Shown here in pieces: positions 53,976 through 64,000 of a stretch of 64,000 nt of DNA. A program made the translations under genes and the position numbers. This stretch comes from Leuctra nigra (lineage: Eukaryota > Arthropoda > Insecta > Plecoptera > Leuctridae). Position 1 is the first letter of the stretch. Each line of letters opens with the position of its first letter. The notes below the pieces were generated by a model that saw only the letters and a list, made by a program, of their open reading frames with translations, was not told the origin of the DNA and did no database searches. The stretch covers positions 31,777,997 to 31,841,996 of the forward strand of contig OW203765.1 in the NCBI GenBank assembly GCA_934045905.1, given 5' to 3'.

Positions 53976-54159
53976 TTAAAATATATATTTCTAGCCTAAA
54001 CTAATCTCAAATAGATGTTCAATTTAGTTATGTATTCAAAATAACACATGCCATTGTCAATACAAACAAATGCTACCTCAGAAGCAAATGCGTGTGAAGA
54101 GATAAGCATACAAAACCATAGAAACAAAATAATTATACTACAATAATACTAAATTAACC

Positions 54160-54322
54160 AATCAATGGATTTCAATAAAATTTGGGTCTGCAAACCGCTG
54201 AACGGGGCGACCTGTATAGGTAGGTACATAGCGGCAGCGACAGAAAAAAACAAAAAACAAAAGGTCCGTGAAAAGAGGTTCGAGTAAAAGTTCCGTGAAA
54301 AGGAGATCTACGCTCGCTCAGA
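54160..54322 (+). mobile_element. HLE-2-type 3' fragment inside the hAT
   Basis: ACCAATCAATGGATTTCAAT, TTGGGTCTGCAAACCGC and the end GGAGATCTACGCTCGCTCAG parallel 37215-37420. The left end is truncated. Confidence 0.55.
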
Positions 54323-54397
54323 AATGAATGATAACAACAAGAAATACAATACAATAAGTACTAGAATATATTACTGCTGTCAAGTGTGATATGACGT

Positions 54398-56710
54398 TCA
54401 CTTGTAAATTAGTTCAAACCTCCTTGTTTTTTTAACAAATTCGTCAATGACGCGAATTACAAATGCTGGTTTGTTTGATTGTAACAAAGACACTAGGAGG
54501 TTTTTTTCAATAGACATCATCGACAATCTTGAGAGCCGATTCTGTCCCATCGAATTCCTGGCATACGTCTTGATTCTCTTCAGTGCAGAAAATGACCTTT
54601 CCACGGAGACGCTGGTAGCTGGCACGGTGAGAATAAGCTGACAGAGTCGAGTGACTTGAGGGAAAGCAACATCAAGACCATTAGATACGAGGAAAGTTGC
54701 CAACTCAAAAATTTCCTTACTCTGCATATCCACTGAGCTGTACACAGCAATTAGCTCACTACGGAGCCGCGGAAAGTCAAAAAAATTTCCGTAATTCACT
54801 TTCAAAGAATCAAATTGTTGGTTTGGAAATGACTTAGAAAAAGATAGTGACTTTTCTGGACATAGAAGCTCCAGGAACAGAAGCTGTGGGAGGTCCTTGA
54901 AGCGATCGCTTATTTGCCGGATTAGATTGTCGATGATCTCGCAAAATAATCGGCGATAGCTGGCTTTGACATCACCGAGATCGGCGACACGCAGACGCTT
55001 CTTCAACGGCGGGAATTCTGCCATCTCTTCCGCTTTCGTCCAGTAGTGCTCAAAGCTCTCTCTCCTCGTCTGCAAAGTTTTTTTAAACTCTGCAACTTTT
55101 GACAAGCAATATTTGATATCACTTGTCTTCTTCTGTAAGATGCTAAACAGAGAATCCGACGAAGCAAACAGATCGGAGAAGATCACCAGCAAAAAGTTGG
55201 AATCAAATTCCTTCAAAAACAGGCAATATCCACGCGACGCATTGTACGTTTCATTGTCCCAGTCGTCTGGATTATCAAGTATGCCTTGAAACATGTCGAT
55301 TAGCTCCTGCCGGTACTCGAAGAGCGTCTCCACTATCCTCCCATTATAACTCCATCTGGTAGGGCACACTGAAGGGAACCTTTTCTTCACCTCCTTGTCC
55401 AACTCAACAATCCGTTTTGTTGAATGGCTGAAGAATGTAGCATATCCAGTGATGGTTTTAAAAAATACTTTACACTCCGTAATGTTGGAAAATTGCAGCG
55501 CCTGGGACAGAACAAGGTTCAGGCGGTGCGCACAGCAGTGAACAAACATTGCTTCTGGACAAACGCTTTTCACACGAGCCTGTAGTCCTGTCAAGTGACC
55601 TGCCATCACAGAAGCTCCGTCATAGGTTTGGGCTATGAGTTTGGAAGCACATTTGAAGTTTTCGAGTTCACCAAAGACATGCTGAGCCAAAGCAGCAGCA
55701 CTTCTGTCGCTGGACACATCAGCAAATCCCGTAAACCTTTCAAAAACCTCTCCGTTGTAAACATAGCGAAATACTGTTGACAGTTGAGATAACTTTCGTA
55801 CGTCAGTGGCTTCATCCAACGAAATGGCCACAAATGGTGCATTGTTAATTTCCGCTTTTATGTCATGCAACATTACTTCTCCGATGGCGTCTATTAAATC
55901 GTTTTGGATTCGATTTGAGAGCCCGGAAAATACTGTTGCTGCGTCCAAGTGTTTGGCGAGAATGTCATCATATTCGCTGATCAGGTGCACTGTGTCAACG
56001 TAATTACCTCTGTTATTAGATGATTGACCTTCCAAGTGACCTCGGAACGCTTGCTCGTGGATACCCAGATGACATGTTACAGATATCAAACGTTCCAAGA
56101 TGCCCCTATTCTTTGTCACTGTCTCATTGTGCCGAGCGATCTCTAGACTGTGTTGGTGATTTAATTGACAGTCTATACGTACAGTACCAAATGTCTTCAA
56201 GCTAATCATAGCATTTAAATGACAGAGTGACATTTCGTGACGTTTTTGAGATTTAGTAAAATTATTTAAGTCGTCGAATCCATTTTTATTCCACACAGAC
56301 TTTTCCGTAGAGAACAACAGACATGGCCAACAAAATAGTTTGCATCTCTTCACACAAGCTGTCAGCCAAAACACCGACGAATATTGGTCCGATTTGAAAT
56401 GTCTCGTGTTGTATTTGGTTTTTGTTGTGAGATGAGGAAGCTCTGGTGTAGGTTTGCCATTTTTAATTATATCACTCTTCTCCTGAAAGCTGCGTGAACT
56501 TAATGACCGTGACTGCAATTCGTCAATAATACAGCATTTTGCTACCTGCTCTTGATCATTTTGTCTCTCTGGAGCATGTGCACTCCCTGAAGCGGTGACC
56601 GTCGTGTCGACTGCATTCGTTCCCCCACTCTCCATCGCCTCGACTCGGAAGGGTTCGGCTGGTGGCTCGGCTGCATTCGGACGTGGATGCAGATCTTGAG
56701 TTGCTTCCAT
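54398..56710 (-). CDS. hAT transposase, ZMYM1-like zinc-finger type
   Basis: From the ATG at 56710 the protein has 770 residues. Numbering below counts from a TTG two codons earlier. A TTF-type zinc-finger region lies at 110-170 (C121, C125, C129-X2-C132, H160). The RNase H-like DDE core follows: D301 in ISLDEATDV, D366 in TYDGASVMAG, the CCAHRLN block at 394-400 and TRW at 453-455. The C-terminal dimerisation block at 700-738 has E706 in SVERSFSALKRIK. The transposase would bind the CAGTGGCGTGC tips, cut and reinsert the element. No stop or frameshift interrupts it. An acceptor-like TTTTGTAG 14 nt upstream of the ATG leaves a spliced 5' exon possible. Confidence 0.9.
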   Translation of the reverse strand: MEATQDLHPRPNAAEPPAEPFRVEAMESGGTNAVDTTVTASGSAHAPERQNDQEQVAKCCIIDELQSRSLSSRSFQEKSDIIKNGKPTPELPHLTTKTKYNTRHFKSDQYSSVFWLTACVKRCKLFCWPCLLFSTEKSVWNKNGFDDLNNFTKSQKRHEMSLCHLNAMISLKTFGTVRIDCQLNHQHSLEIARHNETVTKNRGILERLISVTCHLGIHEQAFRGHLEGQSSNNRGNYVDTVHLISEYDDILAKHLDAATVFSGLSNRIQNDLIDAIGEVMLHDIKAEINNAPFVAISLDEATDVRKLSQLSTVFRYVYNGEVFERFTGFADVSSDRSAAALAQHVFGELENFKCASKLIAQTYDGASVMAGHLTGLQARVKSVCPEAMFVHCCAHRLNLVLSQALQFSNITECKVFFKTITGYATFFSHSTKRIVELDKEVKKRFPSVCPTRWSYNGRIVETLFEYRQELIDMFQGILDNPDDWDNETYNASRGYCLFLKEFDSNFLLVIFSDLFASSDSLFSILQKKTSDIKYCLSKVAEFKKTLQTRRESFEHYWTKAEEMAEFPPLKKRLRVADLGDVKASYRRLFCEIIDNLIRQISDRFKDLPQLLFLELLCPEKSLSFSKSFPNQQFDSLKVNYGNFFDFPRLRSELIAVYSSVDMQSKEIFELATFLVSNGLDVAFPQVTRLCQLILTVPATSVSVERSFSALKRIKTYARNSMGQNRLSRLSMMSIEKNLLVSLLQSNKPAFVIRVIDEFVKKTRRFELIYK

Positions 56711-57599
56711 TGCCAAGCCGGCACCTACAAAATCGAGGCATTTTACTTAGATATATGATGTTAGATATAAACCGGCAAACAGTACGATATTAATGGCAAA
56801 ATGAATGTATAATATTGACAATACTTACAAGTGGTTGCAGATTAGCGTATTTGATGATAGATAAATCACTTCATGCACACATAACACAAAAGTTTAGAGA
56901 GCGAGAGAACGGAAGCATTTTAAAAGTTGCATCCACTTGCTTTGCCGCGCCGCGCCGGCATACGAGCCTCCAGGTTGATCAACGAAGATGCGTGCGCATC
57001 GCGCCCAAAACTGCGCTATTGAAAACCACGCTCATTTCGAAATCGAAGAGAGTGATAGCTGTGATAGTGATTGACTATTATTTTCGAAATAGTATTTTTT
57101 ATTAAAATTAAGTTTCTTTTTAATAAAATATATTTTATTATTAATTTATGTGGGAATGGAAAAACAAAGGGAAGCAATGCTTCCCTTGCTTCCATTGAGT
57201 GCACGCCACTGCTGGAAATCAAACCGCATATGATTTTTATTAAAAAGTAGAGCCACATTGATAATTTTTAAAGTAGTCTATTGAAGGATTTGGCTGAAAC
57301 TTTGGAAGATTTGAGACAATGTTGTTTGCAATGACTTGCTAAAATTTCAAATTGATCGGACCTACCAATCGGAAGAGAATTTTTTCAAAACTCAACATTT
57401 TAGTTCAAAATTTGAACCAATCAACGGATTTCAAACAAATTAGGGTCTGCAACCCCTTGTGATGGTCCGTACATGTGTGCAAAATTTCAGCTCGATCGGA
57501 GAAAAACTTTGACCTGAATACGAGCAGTTAACAGAAAAACACACACACAAATAACAGATGTCTGTGCCAAATGAAGCCAAAAGGAGTCGCTCGCTCAAT

Positions 57600-57785
57600 A
57601 AATTGCTTTATCTCGTTTCTCATTTAAGAATTCTGTTGGTCATTGGGTCTTGCTACCGACGTCACGTCTGCAATAACGACGCACACACTGCAGACATATA
57701 TTTCTATAGGTTCTTATTTACGCATATTCCACTGGTGCGCATTGGTCCTCATGTTTTACCTGACGGGTCCCTCTACAGCTACTAA
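57600..57785 (+). mobile_element. HLE-3 copy 3, degenerate
   Basis: Reads toward the 3' end with ATAACGACGCACAC, CACTGGTGCGCATTGGTC, ATGTTTTACCTGACGGGTCC then CTCTAC. The hairpin and CTAG end are mutated. It follows directly on the HLE-2 tip at 57597. Confidence 0.5.
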
Positions 57786-57790
57786 GTAGA

Positions 57791-58172
57791 TGCAAACTAT
57801 AAGTTTGCACGAACTTCTTTTGATTTACATCAACAACATAAAAAAGTATATTTTCGGCCTTTTGGTGTCCAGTTGTCATTTATTTAAACTAATTATTATC
57901 GATTAGTCGAATTTATAAAATGATTGGTTTTATACCTATAAGATCTTCTTCTGCAGCCTACAATTATTGCACATGTAAATGATAGTGTAAATGATAGTGT
58001 AGTTTAGTGTAAATGATATCAAAAATTATCGAAAAACCGATTGATAGTCGTTCTGACATGTTTATGTCAGAACATGTGTTATGTGTTTATGTCTGACATG
58101 TCATGTTTATGTGTGTTTATGTCCAAGATGGACGCGCAACAATGAGATGATGTCACGTGCAAACTATGTATA
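57791..58172. mobile_element. MITE with GTGCAAACTAT ends, copy 2
   Basis: CTATAAGTTTGCACGAACTT at the left and GTCACGTGCAAACTATGTAT at the right parallel the copy at 8047-8326 in reverse orientation, including TTTTATACC, AAGATCTTCTTCTGCAG and GAGATGATGTCACGTG. It is somewhat longer owing to local duplications of ATGATAGTGTAA and TGTTTATGTC. Confidence 0.5.
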
Positions 58173-58301
58173 GGACTGTCACTATCTTCAGACACGTTTA
58201 TCTCCAAATTGTATCTTAGCTGTACAAAAACAAAAAAATGTAAAAAAATGCCAAGCACCTTCCCACTTAAAACAATAGGGAAGTCTCGTGAAGATTAGAA
58301 T

Positions 58302-60156
58302 CCCCATAAAAAACACTTCGTGTAAAAATACCAGCCAAGTCTCTTCAACTAAAAAAAAATATGAAATCTAAAAATTCTGCACTGAAAAGTAGTGATATCA
58401 AAAAATGGGCCAAGTCAAAACTTTATTTGAAAATCAAAAAATACTTGGCGCATCGTGTACTTAAATAGCTTGGAAGTATAAGCCAATTATAAATTAAACA
58501 TGAAATATACATATACATAGTATACCTATAATGCCCTAAAAAAACGATGCGCCAAGTATTTTTTGATTTTCAAATAAAGTTTTGACTTGGCTAATTTTTT
58601 GGTATCACTACTTTTCAGTGCAGAATTTTTAGATTTCATATTTTTTTTTAGTTGAAGAGACTTGGCTGGTATTTTTACACGAAGTGTTTTTTATGGGGAT
58701 ATCACTCCTTTTTTTAGTTTATTCTAACAACTTGTGACACATATGAAATGAACAATTACTAAATTCTTTTAAAAAATCATCACCCTTTACAATTTCGTTA
58801 CCACTAATGAATAGCAGCGTATGGTCCTAAATAATTGCTTTAAATGATCTTTCACGAAGAATAGCAAAGGTTTCATTCCAATCAGTCAACCCAGTTCCGA
58901 GATATGGAAACACTTCGGTTTTCAAAATGGCTGCTGAACTTTCTGCAATGCCACATAGAATTTATTTCTATAAATGATGTGTATCATTTTAAGCTTTCTG
59001 AATATGTATTTATTGTATAGGAGGGAATTATAATAATTTATACATTTGAATGACGTCATTTCCGGTCTCATAAATAGGAAAATTCTATTTGTACTGTTCA
59101 TATTCCATAGAGATGGCCATCCGAATCGTTTGGCGCTAGTTTCATACCGATTTGTCTACCAGTTTTTGAGATATGACGTTACTTCCGGTTTAAAAATGGC
59201 GGCTGAAATCTCTGACCCCTTGAAGTATATTTGAAACATGATTATAATTTTATAAGCTGTCTCAAATAGTATATTTATTGCATCAAAATAAAAATTTGTG
59301 AGATTATTAAAATGTGTGACGTCATTTCCGGTTTAGGTATGAGAAACTGCAAATATTATTGATGATAATACATAAAGTTGACCGTCTAAATTGTTTTGCG
59401 CTGGTTTCGTTGAAATCTATTTAGCCGTTATTGAGATATGATGTCACTTCCGGTTTCAAAATGGCGGCTTCCGGTTGGTTTTATAACAAGTCACATGAGA
59501 CGTCAAAAGTACATACGTTACATAAATATCAAAATAATCGGATCAATCTTTGTTGCCAAAAAGCCAATCGATGTATTTCAAATTTCATTACGTCATTTCC
59601 GGTTTCTTTAACATAATGTTTAGTCTTTTGCTACTTATCATGCATATAGATGACCGTCTGGATCGTTTGGCGCAATTTTCGTTCCAATCGGTCCAGCCGT
59701 TGTTGAGATATGACGTCACTTCCGGTTTCAAAATGGCGGCATAAAACCAGTTATAGCAAAAGGCACCTCAGACGCCAAAAGTGCATATGTGGTAAAAATT
59801 TTAAATCAATCGGTTCAGCCGTTTATGCTGTGGCCTGTTTACCATATTTTAGCTCCACCCTACTACTACTACTGAGATTATTATTATGAAAACCGCCCTA
59901 AAACACTGTTTTCACGGCCCTCTAGCGCGCAAAGGGCGTAACCTATTGTTCCCAAATTTGGTATATGTTGTAGGGTGGGCCATAGCTCGAAATTAAGATA
60001 TATCGCAACAATGTGAGATTTTCCAATTTTAAGATCCAGTAGGCCGAAAATGCCACTTTGATGCTTACAGTAAAAGTGGGTTTGCTCCAGCCTTTTTAAA
60101 TGAGTGTGTGCGCGCGCCGTACGACTTGGCTGGCGTGGAGCGACCGCTCTACTAGA
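58302..60156 (-). mobile_element. HLE-1 copy G (complete, 1855 bp)
   Basis: On the minus strand it begins TCTAGTAGAGCGGTCGCTCC (one change in the palindrome) and ends ATGGGG. The 3' hairpin is 58302-58698. Seven modules (near 58915, 59050, 59175, 59320, 59445, 59590 and 59710) match copy E closely. The base following the 3' end is A here instead of T. Confidence 0.78.
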
Positions 60157-60609
60157 TGTTACGTCAATTGTGAACATTCCCTTCAGTCCTACGTCTTTGT
60201 TACGTCAATTGTAGGTCGGCCTATAAGTTTCATTATTAGGTATCCCGTTTTCGCGATATGGCATCAATTCCATGTCTATTAAAACACTGTCATCTTAAAT
60301 TTATAAATATTAATGTTAACTTGTAATTATAATTCATATGAATGTTGTGTTTATTTTATGGAATTATGAATTTGTGTGATTTTGTGAATGTGTGACGTAA
60401 TTACTTGTAGCTTCGTAATGTTTCCGAACACATCGTGACATCATTATTAGATAAAATAAACTATACGGTATGAGTTTTAAGTATTTATTTTGAAGCGACG
60501 TTTCAAGTGAACTGTGTCTGTGAACTTTGAACTGTGAACTGTGTCCGAGCCTGGTGAGGGGTGACACAGTTCACTTGAAACGTCGCTCAAAATAAGTAAT
60601 TACTTGTTT
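60157..60609. other. Degenerate HLE-1-like sequence with a 111-bp hairpin
   Basis: TTTTCGCGATATGGCATCAA near 60250 recalls the last HLE-1 module, so this may be the decayed 3' part of copy H. At 60485-60595 TTATTTTGAAGCGACG pairs with CGTCGCTCAAAATAA and GTTTCAAGTGAACTGTGTC with GACACAGTTCACTTGAAAC. Confidence 0.45.
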
Positions 60610-61823
60610 TAGCAGTTTGAAACAGCTTATTCACTTTGGCCTGAATATTTAATTATTGTATCGAAATGTAAATTTGTGAGGGTTTTAAAATGTGTGACGT
60701 CATATCCGGTTTCTGTATGGGAAACAGAAAATATTATGATGATAATACATAAAGTTGGCCGTCTAAATCGCTTAGCGCTGGTTTCGTTCGAATCGGTTTA
60801 GCCGGTTTTGAGATATGATGTCACTTCCGTGTTCAAAATGGCGAATTCCGGTTTGTTTTATAACAAGTCAAATGAGATGTCAAAAGTACATACGTTACAT
60901 AAATATCGAAAATAATCGGATCAACTTTTGCGGCCGATATGGCAATCGATGTATTTCAAATTTCATTACGTAATTTCCGGTTTCCATAGTTTTTAGTCTT
61001 GTGCTACTGATAATCCATAAAGATGACCGTCTGAATCGTTTGGCGCAAATTTCGTTAAAATCGGTTTAGCCCTTGACGAGAAATGACGTCACTTCCGGTT
61101 TCAAAATGGCGGCTTCCGGTTGGTTTTATAACAAGTCAAATGAGATATCAAAAGTACATACGTTACATAAATATCAAAGTTATCGTATCAACCTTTGTTG
61201 CCGAAATGCCAATCGATGTATTTCAAATATCATTACGTCATTTCCGGTTTCGTTAACATAATTTTTAGTCGTTTGCTACTGATAATCCATGTAGTTGACC
61301 GTCCGAATCGTTTGGCGCTATTTTCGCTCCAATCAGTTTAGCCGTTGTTGAGATATGACGTCACTTCCGGTTTCAAAATGGCGGCACAAAAAATTCATGG
61401 GGTGAAGGTTAAATCAGACGCCAAAAGTGCACACGTGGTAAAAATGTGAGATCAATCGGTTCTGCCGTTTATGCTGTGGCCTGTTTACCGGATTTGAATT
61501 CCAGGAGACTACTACTACTACTACTACTACTACTGAGATTATTATTATTATTATGAAAACCGCCCTAAAACACTGTTTTCACGGACCTCTAGCGCGCAAA
61601 GGGCGTAACCTATTGTTCCCAAATTTGGTATATGTTGTAGGGTGGGCCATAGCTCGAAATTAAAATATATCGCAACAATGTGAGATTTTCCAATTTTAAG
61701 ATCCAGTAGGCCGAAAATGCCACTTTGATGCTTACAGTAAAAGTGGGTTTGCTCCAGCCTTTTTAAATGAGTGTGTGCGCGCGCCGTACGACTTGGCTGG
61801 CGTGGAGCGACCGCTCCACTAGA
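60610..61823 (-). mobile_element. HLE-1 copy H, 3' end lost
   Basis: Minus-strand start TCTAGTGGAGCGGTCGCTCC, then six modules (near 61360, 61240, 61085, 60965, 60820 and 60690) in the order of copy G. An expanded CTA/TTA trinucleotide tract lies at 61509-61553. No terminal hairpin remains. Confidence 0.75.
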
Positions 61824-61988
61824 TTCAGAATAATATTTATTTTATGAAAGTTGAGATGTTGCTGAACACAGATGTGGTATTATTTTTGTTGTTGGACGAA
61901 TAGTTCTCATGTAATTAATTTACTAAATTTGATAGATCTCCTCTCATTTAAAAACAGGAAAATTGGCAATGACATCACAGTTTGCTAT
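61824..61988. repeat. Spacer with a dispersed repeat
   Basis: TTTATGAAAGTTGAGATGTT and GATGTGGTATTATTTTTGTT recur from 6369-6430. Confidence 0.5.
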
Positions 61989-62616
61989 ATTCGACACTAA
62001 AAGTACCTAGAGAGTGCGCTAGTAAATATAAGATGGACGCTCCCGCGAGTACAATCCCAGTGCGTGCGTACTTGTACATACAAGTCACTTAGATGTCAAT
62101 CGTAACGAGTTCAGTAAAAAGTTATAAATACATCGCGAAATAACATAAATTGATGCTTACCTCAGTGTCAACAATCAAATACAATTGGCATATTTCATTA
62201 CAGCACACATTCATTCAAATTCTTGTGAAAACGAGTTGTCTATTCACCAAAAGCAGCATTTGACAGATTGCAGTTGTTTGAACGATGCGTCAAGAAAAAT
62301 GTGTGTTCAGAAGGCCGTGAGAAAAACATATTGCATCTGTCAAATGGTGATTTTTGGTGAATAGACAACTCGTTTTCACAAGAATTTGAATGAATGTGTG
62401 ATGTAATGAAATATGCCGATTGTATTTGATTGTTGACACTAAGGTATTCATCAATTTCTGTTATTTCGCGATGTAATTATAACTTTTACTGAACTCGTTA
62501 CGATTGACATCTAAGTGACTTGCCTGAACGCGCCCTGTGCGCATGTGCACAAGTACTCGTGGTATAGATGTTAACTTTTTCCGCTAGGTGGCGTTTTGCA
62601 ACTTTTAGTGTCGAAT
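61989..62616. mobile_element. 628-bp foldback element
   Basis: ATTCGACACTAAAAGT at the left and ACTTTTAGTGTCGAAT at the right close the element. From 62070 to 62250, GTCACTTAGATGTCAATCGT, AACGAGTTCAGTAAAA and GAATTTGAATGAATGTGTG-type words pair with 62340-62525. A loop around 62260-62330 pairs further (GCATTTGACAGAT/ATCTGTCAAATG). Only the outermost 70 bp are asymmetric. Non-coding. Confidence 0.7.
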
Positions 62617-62809
62617 TGCCATGGCAACAAGGGAATCCCCATGTCAACACAATGTTCAAGACTTGGAAATGACATCACAGTTCTGATTCTTGTTAAAGGC
62701 CGTTTTTCCCGCCAAAAATCATATGATATTTGAACTCGTTTTTTATGAATGAAAATTTAAGATTTCACAGGTAATAAGTGTATTTGTCATTATTATTTGT
62801 GTTCATTTA
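62617..62809. other. Spacer with fragments of dispersed repeats
   Basis: Words TTTTTCCCGCCAAAAATC and GGTAATAAGTGTATTTGTCA recur near 12390-12570 and 13245. No gene. Confidence 0.4.
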
Positions 62810-64000
62810 TCTAGTGGAGCGGTCGCTCCACGCCAGCCAAGTCGTACGGCGCGCGCACACACTCATTTAAAAAGGCTGGAGCAAACCCACTTTTACTGTA
62901 AGCATCAAAGTGGCATTTTCGGCCTACTGGATCTTAAAATTGGAAAATCTCACATTGTTGCGATATATCTTAATTTCGAGCTATGGCCCACCCTACAACA
63001 TATACCAAATTTGGGAACAATAGGTTACGCCCTTTGCGCGCTAGAGGGCCGTGAAAACAGTGTTTTAGGGCGGTTTTCATAATAATAATCTCAGTAGTAG
63101 TAGTAGTAGTAGTATCCAGGGGCCAGATTCACAAAAAGTATTATCTCTTAATACGTACTATCTTTGGTATTATCTTTCTTTTAACATGGCGTTTTTGGTA
63201 TTAAATCAAAAGATAATACGTATTAGCAGATAATACCTTTTGTGAATCCAGCCCCTGGAATTCAAATCCGGTAAACAGGCCACAGCCTAAACGGCTGAAC
63301 CGATTGATTTGAAATTTTTACCACGTGTGCACTTTTGGCGTCTGAGGTGCTTTTTGCTATAACTGGTTTTATGCCGCCATTTTGAAACCGGAAGTAACGT
63401 CAAATCTCGAAACCAGCTGAACCGATCGGAACGAAATTAGCTCCATTCGATTTAGATGGTCATATATATGAAGTATCAATAAAAAAAATATAATTTTCTT
63501 ATTTTCTAAACCGGAAGTGACGTCATAAATACGCAATATTTATCTAATTTCAACAAATTATACTTAAAATACATACAAAATGAACTTACATTGTAACATA
63601 GACAATAAAAATAAAAATTTCAAGGTTGCAGTGTTTTCGGCCGCCATTCCTGAAACCGGAAGTGACGTCATATATCGAAAACGCCTGTTCCGATTACAAC
63701 TGAAATAGATCCTGTCTATTCATTCTGCTTTCGATTTGAAAAATCAATTGGGATGAATAAATATACAAATTAACGGTACCGGAAATGGCGGGAGGAACCA
63801 CTAAATTAAACCGGAAGTGACGTCATATATTGGAAACGGCATGACCGATTTGACGGAAATTAGCGCTAATAAATTCAGAAGGTCATTCAAGAAGTATCAA
63901 CTAGATAAAACTAGATTGTTTTCTTATTACCTATACCGGAAATGACGTCATAAATATGCTAAATTACGTCATTTATATGCAAAATGACACTAAATTCACC
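62810..64000 (+). mobile_element. HLE-1 copy I, cut by the window end
   Basis: TCTAGTGGAGCGGTCGCTCC after A. The first part is close to copies E, G and H. From 63377 on it follows the copy D type with expanded modules (near 63377, 63510, 63650, 63800 and 63935). It is therefore a hybrid of the two subfamilies, or they share this section. A MITE is inserted at 63119. The 3' hairpin is outside the window. Confidence 0.75.
63119..63257. mobile_element. 139-bp palindromic MITE in HLE-1 copy I
   Basis: GGGGCCAGATTCACAAAAAG pairs with CTTTTGTGAATCCAGCCCC, with ATTATCT/AGATAAT inside. In copies E and H the site reads CTCCTGGAATTC. The exact duplication is unclear because the ends CCAGG/CCTGG are themselves palindromic. 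Confidence 0.65.

Larger units (their letters stand above)
52925..57211 (-). mobile_element. Complete hAT transposon (4287 bp, CTGGAAAT duplication)
   Basis: Tips CAGTGGCGTGC and GCACGCCACTG are inverted repeats, extended imperfectly by AAGGGAAGC/GCTTCCCTT. The 8-bp sequence CTGGAAAT flanks it at 52917-52924 and 57212-57219, and the uninterrupted site is seen in the MITE at 17847. It encodes an uninterrupted transposase on the minus strand. Subterminal repeats fill the region downstream of the gene. Complete structure plus open frame suggests recent activity. Confidence 0.9.
52398..57280. mobile_element. Palindromic MITE (as at 17847), interrupted twice
   Basis: The left arm 52398-52493 (TAGACCACTTTAAAAATGAT to CAACAATGGG) and the right parts 52898-52916 and 57212-57280 (CTGGAAATCAAACCGCATAT to AAAGTAGTCTA) together match the 187-bp MITE. 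A 404-bp piece (52494-52897) sits in the loop and the hAT sits in the right arm. Confidence 0.7.
52128..57597 (+). mobile_element. HLE-2 element split by MITE and hAT
   Basis: The left part is 52128-52397 (CTAGGAAAACGCTGAGAGAA) and the right part 57281-57597, ending GGAGTCGCTCGCTCAA. Joining ACAACCAA with TTGAAGGATTTGGCTGAAAC gives the normal HLE-2 module (ACCAATGAGAGGATTTGGCT in the copy at 49041). The right part also has GTGTGCAAAATTTCAGCTCG and a poly-A-like run before the tip. Confidence 0.55.

Noticed and set aside
1..64000. CRISPR array, operon, integron or prophage
   Set aside because: Introns, SINEs, LINEs and MITEs mark eukaryotic DNA. Repeats here are element copies or satellites without repeat-spacer structure.

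Overview
This window is eukaryotic, AT-rich, gene-poor and dominated by transposable elements. It looks like an arthropod, probably insect, genome. The reasons are spliced exons, tRNA-derived SINEs, LINE 3' fragments of insect-like types, a zinc-finger hAT transposase, and dense Helitron-like and MITE insertions. I cannot name the species.

Host gene. Six short GC-rich exons on the + strand (5430-5513, 11984-12097, 13743-13788, 13996-14113, 39916-40048, 41265-41385) join with consistent phases 0/0, 0/0, 1, 2 and 0 and no stop. They encode about 205 residues of an unrecognised protein containing a basic Cys-rich patch and a well-ordered last exon. The gene continues beyond both ends of the chain. 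Its introns (207 bp to 25.8 kb) hold most of the repeats. A decayed polyubiquitin retropseudogene lies in the largest intron.

Mobile elements. The main family (called HLE-1 here) has at least ten copies (A 615-1927, B 2125-3437, C 17771-19855, D 22688-25543, E 33041-34848, F 47862-50360, J 50821-50958, G 58302-60156, H 60610-61823, I 62810-end). Each complete copy starts with TCTAG plus an 18-bp palindrome. Each ends with a hairpin of about 0.4 kb (1.07 kb in D) closed by ATGGGG. It lies between A and T without a visible target duplication. Its interior is an array of about 130-bp modules combining a YY1-like (GCCGCCATTTTG), an ETS-like (ACCGGAAGT) and a CRE (TGACGTCA) sequence. HLE-2 has Helitron-type CTAG ends and one insertion whose empty site can be reconstructed inside HLE-1 copy F. 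HLE-3 has a textbook Helitron 3' hairpin before CTAG.

Region by region. 0-5 kb: head-to-head HLE-1 pair and tRNA-like sequence. 5-14 kb: exons, a LINE relic, SINEs, foldbacks, a 1.9-kb element with 131-bp terminal repeats and a hammerhead-like motif. 14-32 kb: foldbacks, a 34-bp minisatellite, LINE fragments, HLE copies. 32-37 kb: a three-level nest of HLE-2, a foldback and HLE-1. 38-42 kb: LINE C-terminus with restriction-like endonuclease, abutting foldbacks, two exons. 44-47 kb: an inverted array of a 290-bp satellite. 48-51 kb: HLE-1 with dated nested insertions, then a SINE split by an element with a 9-bp target duplication. 52-57.6 kb: HLE-2, interrupted by a palindromic MITE, interrupted by a complete hAT transposon (8-bp duplication, open transposase). 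57.6-64 kb: HLE-3 piece, MITEs and three HLE-1 copies.

Nothing here is an operon or CRISPR locus. The biology is a large intronic landscape shaped by elements that insert between A and T, some of which carry promoter-type transcription factor motifs.
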